Positions 1-6,140 of a stretch of DNA of 11,831 bases are shown here, piece by piece. This DNA is from Candidatus Pacearchaeota archaeon UBA284 (GTDB lineage Archaea; Nanobdellota; Nanobdellia; Pacearchaeales; UBA284): positions 5,788 through 17,618 of the forward strand of contig DAKN01000023.1 in assembly GCA_002499185.1 (NCBI GenBank), read 5' to 3'. Position 1 is the stretch's first letter, and every line of letters starts with the position of its first letter. The notes under the pieces were generated by a model. It saw nothing but the letters and a program-made list of their open reading frames with translations, was not told where the DNA came from and did not search any database. The translations under genes and the position numbers were made by a program.

Positions 1-176
1 ATTATTATATTTTGAACAGCAATATTTGCAATATCTGCTTTTGGCTGTTCGATAATTATGGGTTCAATCGGTTCTATTATTTCCTTTTCAATTGCTATCT
101 TTGTTAAAGCTAAACTTGAAGTGATAGTAATCAAAAAGACAAATGCAAAAATTATAGTTAATATTATTTTTTTCAT
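1..176 (-). CDS. Exported protein of unknown function (N-terminal part only)
   Basis: Reading the minus strand from the ATG at 176 gives an open frame that runs off the left edge after about 58 codons. It starts with MKKIILTIIFAFVFLI, a positively charged start followed by a hydrophobic stretch, which is a signal peptide or membrane anchor. After it comes an acidic and proline-bearing segment with the short repeat IEPIEPIII. The ATG lies one base after the stop of the gene at 178-882, so the two are almost certainly co-transcribed and translationally coupled; no Shine-Dalgarno sequence precedes it. Its function cannot be judged from this fragment. The pairing with another exported protein suggests the two act together at the cell surface, which is inference. 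Confidence 0.75.
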   Translation of the reverse strand, partial: MKKIILTIIFAFVFLITITSSLALTKIAIEKEIIEPIEPIIIEQPKADIANIAVQNII

Positions 177-177
177 T

Positions 178-882
178 TTAATTAATAATTATTTTTACAT
201 TTCCGGGTTTATTTGTTTTTTGATCAATTCCCCTTAAGAAATATATTCCTCGGCTGAAATTATTACAATTAAATAAAGAATTTGAATGATATTCTCCTTT
301 ATCATTTGCAGAACTAGAATAAACCCTTTGTCCTAAGATATTTTCTATTGTAAAAGAGCTATTTGGTTTTAATCCTATAACATTTAATATTGAATTTTTT
401 TTAACAGGATTTGGATAATGTTTTATAGGGGATTTTGGTTTTTGTTGTTCTGTTTGTTCTCCATTAACACCATTAGCTGAACCTAAATCATTAATATACC
501 AAAAATTTTCAAGATGTTCATGAATTTCTTGGATTGTTTGAAAAGCAGAAGTATCTATTTTTGAAACAGTTATTCCTTCTTCATAAGCTCCAGAAGAATC
601 AGTTGCCATATCAAAAGTGACAGCTAAATTATTATAATTAACAAAAACTCTTCCACATCCTCCAGACAAAGTATCTCCAGATCTTGCTAACGCATATGCT
701 ATTCTTTGATTTGTTCCATCCCAAAAATTCCCTTCATGAAGATAATTATTGCCGACATGTCGTGAATATACTGAATCGGCAACATTTTTTGCTTGTTGTA
801 AGCTTATTGCATTCGCTGTTTTTGGTGCAGTCAATGCTAAAAATGTTGTTGCTAAAATTGTAAATAATCCCTTAGCTTTCAT
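178..882 (-). CDS. Exported protein with T9SS type A-like C-terminal sorting domain
   Basis: The 234-residue protein starts with a signal peptide (residues 1-25, likely cut after TANA). Residues 26 to about 145 form a region I do not recognise, with one Cys. A Gln/Pro/Lys-rich linker follows, and residues from about 155 to the end match the pattern of the Bacteroidota Por/T9SS type A sorting domain (TIGR04183-like): HYPNP, then a FTIENILGQRVYSS strand segment, then FSRGIYFLRG and a terminal basic KIIIN strand. In Bacteroidota this domain directs cargo across the outer membrane, where it is removed. Here the neighbours and promoter are archaeal, so its role must differ or is unknown. A TATA-like box at 904-910 gives a leaderless start at this ATG. 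The downstream exported-protein gene follows after one base. Confidence 0.85.
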   Translation of the reverse strand: MKAKGLFTILATTFLALTAPKTANAISLQQAKNVADSVYSRHVGNNYLHEGNFWDGTNQRIAYALARSGDTLSGGCGRVFVNYNNLAVTFDMATDSSGAYEEGITVSKIDTSAFQTIQEIHEHLENFWYINDLGSANGVNGEQTEQQKPKSPIKHYPNPVKKNSILNVIGLKPNSSFTIENILGQRVYSSSANDKGEYHSNSLFNCNNFSRGIYFLRGIDQKTNKPGNVKIIIN

Positions 883-903
883 ATATAAAAAAAAGATATT
901 CGG

Positions 904-910
904 TTTAAAA
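904..910 (-). promoter_or_regulatory. TATA box of the sorting-domain gene
   Basis: On the minus strand the sequence reads CTTTTAAACC, centred about 25 bases before the ATG at 882. It separates this gene from the tRNA-Lys gene upstream, so the gene has its own promoter and a leaderless transcript is expected. Confidence 0.5.
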
Positions 911-930
911 GCCTTTGGATTAAGAATATT

Positions 931-940
931 AATAATAAAA
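931..940 (-). terminator. T-rich tail behind tRNA-Lys
   Basis: Immediately after the tRNA-Lys discriminator base the minus strand reads TTTTATTATT, a typical archaeal T-rich termination tract. Neither of the other two tRNA genes in the window has such a tract right behind it. Confidence 0.4.
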
Positions 941-1014
941 TGAGCCCGAGGGGATTCGAACCCCTGACACCCGGATTAAGAGTCCGGTGCTCTACCGAAC
1001 TGAGCTACGAGCCC
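941..1014 (-). tRNA. tRNA-Lys (CUU)
   Basis: A complete 74-nt cloverleaf folds by hand. The acceptor stem GGGCTCG pairs with CGGGCTC (with G-U pairs), the D arm is GCTC/GAGC, and the anticodon stem CCGGA/TCCGG encloses loop CTCTTAA with anticodon CUU. The T arm is AGGGG/CCCCT with loop TTCGAAT, and the discriminator is A. No CCA is encoded and there is no intron. A palindromic TATA box lies 27 bases upstream and a T-rich tail follows. Confidence 0.97.
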
Positions 1015-1037
1015 ATAAATTAATTTAATGAATTTCA

Positions 1038-1045
1038 TTTATAAA
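1038..1045 (-). promoter_or_regulatory. TATA box of tRNA-Lys
   Basis: TTTATAAA, a perfect 8-bp palindrome, is centred about 27 bases upstream of the tRNA 5' end at 1014, as expected for an archaeal TBP site with initiation at or near the mature 5' end. Confidence 0.6.
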
Positions 1046-1115
1046 CATTTAGAAAATTTTGAATTTTATAACTTAGTTTTTCCATAAGAAATTAACCCTA
1101 TTTGTTGCAATAATC

Positions 1116-1123
1116 TTTTTATA
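1116..1123 (+). promoter_or_regulatory. Possible TATA box of the gene at 1149
   Basis: TTTTTATA lies about 29 bases upstream of the ATG at 1149, which would give a leaderless or nearly leaderless transcript. The match is weak in an AT-rich background. Confidence 0.35.
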
Positions 1124-1148
1124 GTTAAAAGAATGAAATTAAATTACA

Positions 1149-1559
1149 ATGGCATACAAGGTAGTTTATGATATCAATTGCGGATTATCTCACGGATTTG
1201 GTTTGAAAGAACCGCACCATTATGTTAAAGAAGAAGAGATTTCTGCAGAAGATGATAGAAGCGCATTGCATCGAGCAGCCATTAATGCAATAAAACATAG
1301 TAGAGATCATTTAAGTAGTCCAGTGGATGATTTTACAACAGTTATTCTTGCTGATCTTTATGGTCCAGAAGGGAAAATAAATATCCGGAAATTTCTAAAT
1401 GAAATGGGTTACGATGGTATTGGTATTAATGGCCAAAAATATTTTGAATGGAATGAACAAAATCAATTGGTTACAAAATGCCATATGTTAGAACATTTGC
1501 TTCTTTTAGGAGCAGAATCTAAAAGTAAAGATGAAATACAACAAACTGAAGATACATAA
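1149..1559 (+). CDS. Hypothetical protein, 136 residues
   Basis: I do not recognise this protein. It has no signal peptide, membrane segment or clear nucleotide-binding motif, so it is probably cytosolic. The N-terminus (MAYKVVYDINCGLSHGFG) looks like a beta strand and turn. A helix near residues 33-55 is rich in Ala, His and Arg (ALHRAAINAIKHSRDH), and a central segment (FTTVILADLYGPEG) looks like a buried strand. The C-terminus is charged (KSKDEIQQTEDT) and likely disordered. The ATG is chosen because a TATA-like sequence lies about 29 bases upstream and no Shine-Dalgarno is visible. It stands alone on the plus strand and converges with TFS, the two stops being 14 bases apart. Confidence 0.75.
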   Translation: MAYKVVYDINCGLSHGFGLKEPHHYVKEEEISAEDDRSALHRAAINAIKHSRDHLSSPVDDFTTVILADLYGPEGKINIRKFLNEMGYDGIGINGQKYFEWNEQNQLVTKCHMLEHLLLLGAESKSKDEIQQTEDT

Positions 1560-1573
1560 ATAGTTAATTCTGA

Positions 1574-1882
1574 TTAATTATATTCGCGCCAGCTGTGATT
1601 GCATTTTACGCATTTAAAGAAGCGCGTTTCTGCTTCGTCGCCAGCTCTTGTCTGCGAACTGTAAAAATATGCTTTGTTATGTCCACATTTCGGACAAGTT
1701 TCTGTTTCAATAGGCCATACACTAGAATCTTTTTCATGCAATACACCTATTTTTTTCTTGCTTTCAACTTTTTCAGAACTAATCAATTTGATTTTTTCTT
1801 TTGAAACATAAGAACACTTAGGACACGCAAATCTTTTTGTTTTCTGTATTAAAATTGATCCACACCTTGGACAAAATTCCAT
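1574..1882 (-). CDS. tfs: Transcription factor S (TFS), RNA polymerase transcript-cleavage factor
   Basis: TFS is the archaeal relative of TFIIS and RPB9/RPC11. It enters the RNA polymerase secondary channel and stimulates cleavage of backtracked RNA. The 102 residues match the family's usual size. An N-terminal zinc ribbon is formed by C4, C7, C20 and C23 (CPRCG, CPKCS). A basic linker follows, and a C-terminal zinc ribbon is formed by C63, C66, C91 and C94. The catalytic acidic pair D82-E83 lies in TRAGDEAETRFFKC, the family signature; the common form has SADE where this one has AGDE. It stands alone on the minus strand between the transporter gene and the convergent hypothetical gene. Two AT-rich stretches at about 1907-1928 could be its TATA box; I cannot choose between them. 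Confidence 0.95.
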   Translation of the reverse strand: MEFCPRCGSILIQKTKRFACPKCSYVSKEKIKLISSEKVESKKKIGVLHEKDSSVWPIETETCPKCGHNKAYFYSSQTRAGDEAETRFFKCVKCNHSWREYN

Positions 1883-1945
1883 TTTTCTTTTTTTATCTGT
1901 ATTTAGTTATATTTTGGGTTTAAAAAGATTTCTGAGTATGTTATT

Positions 1946-1964
1946 TTATGGGGGAGGGCCATAA
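1946..1964. repeat. Hairpin TTATGG/CCATAA with GGGAGGG loop
   Basis: A perfect 6-bp inverted repeat encloses a 7-base purine loop (GGGAGGG on the plus strand) in otherwise AT-rich intergenic DNA. It lies about 70 bases past the transporter stop and about 64 bases upstream of the TFS start. It could be a 3' end structure of the transporter mRNA or an operator for tfs; no further support is visible. Confidence 0.3.
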
Positions 1965-2033
1965 TTATTAATAGATTAGGGCAAATATTTAAAATTTATT
2001 AGATTGTTGATAAGAATTATTCTCATAAGAAAT

Positions 2034-3092
2034 TTAAATAAAGCTCAATATTATTGCTATTAACACAAAAAGCAATACGAAAAAGATTGCTCTTTTCCTA
2101 GATATTTTAAATGTTTTTTTAGATATAAATTTTGTTATCTTGAATAATAAATCTGTATTGAAAAGCCATAGCAATCCTATAACGCTGAAAGAAATATAGG
2201 CAAAAACCGCAGGAAGAGCGGTTTTTCCAACTATTAATCCTCCAAGAATAACATCTGCAAGTGCTCCAAGATTTGTTCCAATTATGTAGGGAATTACTTT
2301 TTTCAGATTAATAATTCTAGAAACTACAAGGGGTATAAGCAAGGTTATAGTTATGCTTGTGGAGGTTAAGATAAGAGCTATGAAAAAACCAACAAAAAAA
2401 GATAAATGTTTTTTCTTCATATACTTGTTTATCTTTTTTCTAAGATTTTCTTCACCCAAAAAATTAATCATAAATCTTGTTATATTTTTTAAGCTAAAAA
2501 TTAAAAGAATAATTCCAAAAATAACAAGAAGATACACAGGCAATAAAATTTCTATTAATTGTATAATTGGAATAGTGATATTACTGATAAATGCAAGTCT
2601 AAAAGGAACACCAAGCGTTATAAAATAATTTCCTGTTTTTGAGAAAAAAGAAAAGAAATATTCTATGAAAAACATGATTATTGCTATCGGCACTGCATAT
2701 ACTATATTTGCTAATCCTATTTCAAAACCATGCCTAAAATCTCTTCTTTTTGCAGAAACTAGCAATGATGTAAAAAGAGCAGTTATTGTTGTCCCTATTC
2801 TTGTTCCAATAACCATAAAAATTAGAACAATTGGACCTATGATTCCAGCATAATTCATTGCTGCAAGGGCAGATGTAGCGGCTGCGCTTGATTGCATGAT
2901 TAATGTGAGAAGCCATCCAATACCAAGAGCGTTTAATTCATTTATGTTATTTAATGTAAATGTTATGAACTCAGGACCAATTTCACTAAAAGAATATTTT
3001 ATTATCTGCAATGAAAGTAAAAAGAGATACAGAAATAATAAAAAACCAAAAGAATAAAACACCCTCTTTTTCCAATCAGGATTTTCCATCAT
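2034..3092 (-). CDS. Na+/phosphate cotransporter family membrane protein (NptA-like)
   Basis: This is an integral membrane protein of 352 residues with roughly eight or nine hydrophobic segments. It shows the internal repeat of the Na_Pi_cotrans family (SLC34/NptA type). In repeat 1, MQSSAAATSA (66-75) is the QSS substrate/sodium-binding motif and VIGTRIGTTITA (94-105) matches the family GANIGTT element. In repeat 2 the equivalents are degenerate: ILTSTSITIT (241-250) in place of QSS, and IIGTNLGALAD (270-280). A basic loop (about 214-230) separates the halves. The PhoU-like cytoplasmic tail of many bacterial NptA proteins is absent. Family membership is firm, but phosphate as substrate is inference. 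The gene stands alone with a TATA box 23 bases before the first of two tandem ATGs. Confidence 0.85.
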   Translation of the reverse strand: MMENPDWKKRVFYSFGFLLFLYLFLLSLQIIKYSFSEIGPEFITFTLNNINELNALGIGWLLTLIMQSSAAATSALAAMNYAGIIGPIVLIFMVIGTRIGTTITALFTSLLVSAKRRDFRHGFEIGLANIVYAVPIAIIMFFIEYFFSFFSKTGNYFITLGVPFRLAFISNITIPIIQLIEILLPVYLLVIFGIILLIFSLKNITRFMINFLGEENLRKKINKYMKKKHLSFFVGFFIALILTSTSITITLLIPLVVSRIINLKKVIPYIIGTNLGALADVILGGLIVGKTALPAVFAYISFSVIGLLWLFNTDLLFKITKFISKKTFKISRKRAIFFVLLFVLIAIILSFI

Positions 3093-3110
3093 ATATTAAA
3101 AAATTATGGC

Positions 3111-3118
3111 TATAAAAA
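3111..3118 (-). promoter_or_regulatory. TATA box of the Na+/phosphate-type transporter
   Basis: The minus strand reads CTTTTTTATAGC, centred about 23 bases before the ATG at 3092, predicting a leaderless transcript. Confidence 0.5.
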
Positions 3119-3148
3119 AGTATCTTTGATTTTTCGAACATCAATTAA

Positions 3149-3733
3149 CTAGTTAAATTTTCCATATAGAAAAAGTTTAAACCACCCAAGTTTTGGAACT
3201 CTTAAAGCCGCCTTTCCAATTACTTGTTCTTTGAAGACCATGCCCTCATAATAATTCTGTCCGTCATTATGGTCTCCTTTAGTTGAATAATAATGTTCTG
3301 TTTTTCCAATTATTCTATGAATTATCGGTGTTGGTTGTTTTGGAACAGAAAAGATGATTATATCTCCAATTTCATAATCTTGGTTTTTATTTCCCTTAAC
3401 AACAACAATATCCCCCATATCCAATCCGTTGTTAAAATCCCATGAATAAACTGTTTCTTTTGAAATATTTTTATCTAGATACCAACCACCATGTAAACCA
3501 AACCATGCATCAAAATTTCCTTGATGTTCCATGCTTCCAGATTCAATTATCACAAAAGGCAAAGAAGTTCCAAGCATTAATCCAAATAATGGGAAAATAA
3601 CAAATTTCACAAGTAAGAATATAAGGATAAAATCAATTATCCAGCTTAGAATGCTGTTGCTATTCCAAAGAAAATCCCAGATTTTCTTGAAGGCATTATC
3701 TTCTTTTTTCTTAATCTTAATTTTCTTCATCAT
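3149..3733 (-). CDS. Signal peptidase I, archaeal Sec11 type
   Basis: The enzyme removes signal peptides from Sec-exported proteins at the outer face of the membrane. The 194 residues contain a basic N-terminus and one membrane anchor (about 30-58). The nucleophile motif IESGSM has the catalytic Ser at about 67. PIIHRI carries His139, which replaces the Lys of most bacterial enzymes as in the ER/archaeal type, and TKGDHN carries Asp154. The segment between Ser and His (about 69-105) includes a Gly/Trp/Asp-rich stretch I cannot assign. Likely substrates in this window are the exported proteins at 1-882 and 8326-8976. Two ATGs are adjacent (3733 and 3730). A TATA-like box at 3754-3764 is centred about 26 bases upstream of 3733. 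Confidence 0.93.
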   Translation of the reverse strand: MMKKIKIKKKEDNAFKKIWDFLWNSNSILSWIIDFILIFLLVKFVIFPLFGLMLGTSLPFVIIESGSMEHQGNFDAWFGLHGGWYLDKNISKETVYSWDFNNGLDMGDIVVVKGNKNQDYEIGDIIIFSVPKQPTPIIHRIIGKTEHYYSTKGDHNDGQNYYEGMVFKEQVIGKAALRVPKLGWFKLFLYGKFN

Positions 3734-3753
3734 CTAAAAATATAAGAAAATTA

Positions 3754-3764
3754 GATATTAAAAG
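3754..3764 (-). promoter_or_regulatory. TATA box of signal peptidase
   Basis: The minus strand reads CTTTTAATATC, centred about 26 bases before the ATG at 3733, so a leaderless mRNA is expected. Confidence 0.45.
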
Positions 3765-3779
3765 GTTATCTTTCTTTAG

Positions 3780-4577
3780 TTAATTCAACATCTTAATATC
3801 AAATCTTAAATGATATTTTCTTGGGCCGATATCGCGGATTTTTTTTATCCCGAGAATTTTATATTTCTTCTTAGATTTTTTTGCTTCATTCTCGATTTTT
3901 TTATATCCCTCTTCAATTTCATCAGTAAATAAAAAATCATAAAAATGAATAATACTATTTTTTTTAGCAACAATAAATGCTTCTTTTAAAAAAGAATCTT
4001 TTAATTGCGGTCTTGCCATAATTATTCTGTCAAATAAGACATTTTTTTGTTTGAATTTAGGACAAATTCTTTTTACATCTCCCTGTATTACCTCAATATT
4101 TTTTATTTTGTTTAATTTGACATTATCGAGTGCATATTTTGTAGCTTCTTTGCTTAATTCAACACAATAAATCTTCTTCGCTTTGCTTTTTTTTCCAAGA
4201 ACTAAACCATAAGGAGCAATTCCGGAAAACATAACTAAAATATTCTCATGGTTTTTTACTTGTTTTGCAATGTCCAATCTGTCATGAGATAATCTTGGGG
4301 AAAAATAACAGGTTTTAACATTTAATTTCATTAAACAACTGCTTTCTTTGTAAATTGTTTCAGCCTTATTTATTCCATAAATAAATTTAACATCATGTTT
4401 TCTCAATCTTCCACGAAATTTTCCTCTCGCGTAAACTGTTTTAACATTTTTGTTCTTTTTTATTATCTCGAGAGCCATTTTTTTGCTTTTCTTTTCCATT
4501 CCCTTTGGAATTTGCAATATTGCAATATCTCCAATAATATCGAATGAATGAACCGAGAGATTATCAATATTTACCAT
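3780..4577 (-). CDS. Trm5/Taw2-family SAM-dependent tRNA-modifying enzyme
   Basis: Members of this family methylate or aminocarboxypropylate tRNA at G37. The start at 4577 (265 residues) is chosen over an upstream ATG at 4682. It begins just before the conserved N-terminal block HSFDIIGDIAIL, has an extended Shine-Dalgarno (GGAGATGAT) 6 bases upstream, and overlaps the previous gene by only 7 bases. Motifs in order are CYFSPRLSHDR (90-100), the SAM-binding VMFSGIAPYG (115-124), the acidic ribose-binding CVELSKEA (138-145), and DRIIMARP (183-190), followed by IIHFYDF. The family's usual NLP at the last site is ARP here, and the protein is shorter than typical Trm5 (about 330 residues), nearer Taw2 size. 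Whether it makes m1G37 or another product is open. Confidence 0.85.
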   Translation of the reverse strand: MVNIDNLSVHSFDIIGDIAILQIPKGMEKKSKKMALEIIKKNKNVKTVYARGKFRGRLRKHDVKFIYGINKAETIYKESSCLMKLNVKTCYFSPRLSHDRLDIAKQVKNHENILVMFSGIAPYGLVLGKKSKAKKIYCVELSKEATKYALDNVKLNKIKNIEVIQGDVKRICPKFKQKNVLFDRIIMARPQLKDSFLKEAFIVAKKNSIIHFYDFLFTDEIEEGYKKIENEAKKSKKKYKILGIKKIRDIGPRKYHLRFDIKMLN

Positions 4578-4906
4578 GTTTTTATCATCTCCTGGTAAGA
4601 ATCTTTTTCTTTTTGAGTTAAATGATCTTTTCCTAATTTTGCACGATTTCCCTTTATCAGGTATTTTACAAAACCATTCCACTCATTTCCCCAATAAAGA
4701 TGTTTAAGGGGTTTTGTAGAAACTCTTTTAGATTTTCCTTCTTCAAAACTAGCATTTCCAAAATTTTTCTGATAATTAAACTCTTCATTTGAATATGCTC
4801 TTGCAAAGAAAAAACCATTTCTGAAATGAACATCTACATAAATAGTATTTTTCTCTAAATTTTCTGGAGCATTTATTCCAAAAGATATTTTTCTTAAATC
4901 TTTCAT
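4571..4906 (-). CDS. Hypothetical protein, 111 residues
   Basis: I do not recognise this protein. It has no signal peptide or membrane segment. It is rich in aromatic residues in the middle (YVDVHFRNGFFFARAY, LYWGNEWNGFVKYL) and in lysine throughout, suggesting a small globular, possibly nucleic-acid-binding protein; that is only a composition-based guess. The C-terminus (LTQKEKDSYQEMIKTW) looks helical. It is the first gene of a unit with the Trm5/Taw2-like enzyme, overlapping it by 7 bases, so the two are translated from one mRNA and may act in the same tRNA-related process. A TATA box centred about 26 bases upstream indicates a leaderless start. Confidence 0.8.
   Translation of the reverse strand: MKDLRKISFGINAPENLEKNTIYVDVHFRNGFFFARAYSNEEFNYQKNFGNASFEEGKSKRVSTKPLKHLYWGNEWNGFVKYLIKGNRAKLGKDHLTQKEKDSYQEMIKTW
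4584..4592 (-). promoter_or_regulatory. Shine-Dalgarno of the Trm5/Taw2-like gene
   Basis: The minus strand reads GGAGATGAT, one base different from the extended anti-16S complement GGAGGTGAT, and lies 6 bases before the ATG at 4577. It decides the start in favour of 4577 and lies inside the 3' end of the upstream gene. Confidence 0.7.
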
Positions 4907-4926
4907 TATAAAAAGAGTTCTTTAGG

Positions 4927-4937
4927 ATTTTTAAACA
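4927..4937 (-). promoter_or_regulatory. TATA box of the 111-residue gene and Trm5-like unit
   Basis: The minus strand reads GTTTAAAAATC, centred about 26 bases before the ATG at 4906. It is the only promoter seen for the two-gene unit. Confidence 0.5.
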
Positions 4938-4943
4938 ATACGG

Positions 4944-6122
4944 CTACAAAAAATTAACTTCAAGAGGCAACGAATAATAAGTTGGAAGTTCTTCAACTAA
5001 TGCAGGTTTTAATTTTAAAGATTTAATTTGTTCAGAGAATTTTTCTAGAACCTTTCTTGAAGTAATAAACCTAAGATTTACACCATCGATAATAATTTCT
5101 TTTTCATCAATTCCAAATTTAACGAGCTTTTTTTTATTTTTTATAATTTCCTGCATCAATTTTTTCTTTTTTTTGTTGCAGATATTCTCTATTTTATTTT
5201 CATAACCAAAACTAGGATAAAAATTATTTAAATAAATGATATTTCTATCTAAATCGCCATATTTTGTTATTTTGTCAAATTTTGTTTTTGCATGCTTTGC
5301 TCTTATTATCAATCTTTGCTTATATTGAAAAATGTTTTTTGTTCTTGCCGAACAAAAATGAATCAATAACTCCGGATAATTTTTAGCACAATATTTTAAA
5401 ATTTTCAATGCACTTTTTTTGCTTCCTTTTATTACATAACCAGTAGGATCTTTCTTATCTATTTTTAAATTAAATTTTTCAAATAACCGTAAATTAATGT
5501 CACTTACTTCTAATTCATTTAAATTAACAAACGAAATATGCCCCCTTATTTTATTTATTATATCCAATATCTTTTTTTCCATTCTTGGAATAACCGGAAT
5601 TTCTATTCCCACACCCCATTTTAATCCAGAAGCAATTTTTATTATATTCATCTCTTTTTCTAAAGGTTTATTTGCTAAAATTGTTGGATGAAATCTGACT
5701 TCATCAACACCTGCTTTTTGTAGTTGCCTTAGGTTTTTTCCATTTGCTGTTTCGGGAATAAGATAAATATGGGTATGAAATGATTTGCCAAAATTTTTTT
5801 TAAATTTTTTAATAAATCTTATTGTTCTTTGCAAACTAAGTAATGGATCTCCCCCAGTAATGCCCATTCCTTCAGAACCACAAATTTTGGCTTCTTCAAT
5901 CGCTTCTTTTATTGCAAGATTCAAATTTTTTGATAATTTTCTTTCATTTGCCCAGGCAATATCTTTATTTTTTCTTTTCTCACTCAATGGACAATAAAAA
6001 CAATTTCTTGAACATAATCCAGAAATAAATAAAACGAGTTTTTTTCCATGTACACAATATTTACATCCCTTACTAATGTCATTTAAACAATAGGAATCAT
6101 ATTTTGTTTTTTGAATCATCAA
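4944..6122 (-). CDS. Radical SAM protein, PFL-activase-like archaeal family (COG2108 type)
   Basis: Radical SAM enzymes use a 4Fe-4S cluster and SAM to start radical chemistry. The cluster motif CSRNCFYC places ligands at C37, C41 and C44, the CX3CX2C pattern. GITGGDPLL (88-96) is the GGE-like SAM-contact motif, with Asp in place of Glu. C12, C20 and C23 (GCKYCVHGKK) precede the core and could bind a metal. The layout, with the N-terminal Cys pair followed by LVLFISGLC and CPLSE, recalls the uncharacterised archaeal family related to pyruvate formate-lyase activase; the substrate is unknown. The last 100 or so residues lack radical SAM motifs and may be a substrate- or RNA-binding extension. 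Two ATGs are adjacent (6122 and 6119). A TATA box lies in the 27-base gap behind the protease gene, so it has its own promoter. Confidence 0.88.
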   Translation of the reverse strand: MMIQKTKYDSYCLNDISKGCKYCVHGKKLVLFISGLCSRNCFYCPLSEKRKNKDIAWANERKLSKNLNLAIKEAIEEAKICGSEGMGITGGDPLLSLQRTIRFIKKFKKNFGKSFHTHIYLIPETANGKNLRQLQKAGVDEVRFHPTILANKPLEKEMNIIKIASGLKWGVGIEIPVIPRMEKKILDIINKIRGHISFVNLNELEVSDINLRLFEKFNLKIDKKDPTGYVIKGSKKSALKILKYCAKNYPELLIHFCSARTKNIFQYKQRLIIRAKHAKTKFDKITKYGDLDRNIIYLNNFYPSFGYENKIENICNKKKKKLMQEIIKNKKKLVKFGIDEKEIIIDGVNLRFITSRKVLEKFSEQIKSLKLKPALVEELPTYYSLPLEVNFL

Positions 6123-6140
6123 TAGAAAAGAATTAATTAA

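Noticed and set aside
1..1020. Left end as bacterial (Bacteroidota) contamination because of the T9SS-like domain
   Set aside because: Base composition, the TATA-box spacing and the tRNA-Lys with archaeal-style promoter match the rest of the window. Only assembly data could settle it, so it is kept as a refuting test rather than a call.
1946..1964. G-quadruplex at GGGGAGGG
   Set aside because: Only two G runs are present nearby, and four are needed; the stem-loop explains the symmetry better.
2734..2916. 60-codon minus-strand frame inside the transporter gene, possible frameshift remnant
   Set aside because: The transporter frame is continuous and has all its motifs across this interval, so this is a chance frame in another phase.
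4578..4682. Upstream ATG at 4682 extending the Trm5-like protein by 35 residues
   Set aside because: The extension would overlap the previous gene by 112 bases, has no conserved motif, and a good Shine-Dalgarno lies in front of the ATG at 4577, where the family's N-terminal block begins.
5140..5190. Poly-T/poly-A-rich segment in the radical SAM gene as a possible frameshift or programmed slippage site
   Set aside because: It encodes a run of lysines in a continuous frame, and the downstream sequence stays in frame to a normal stop.
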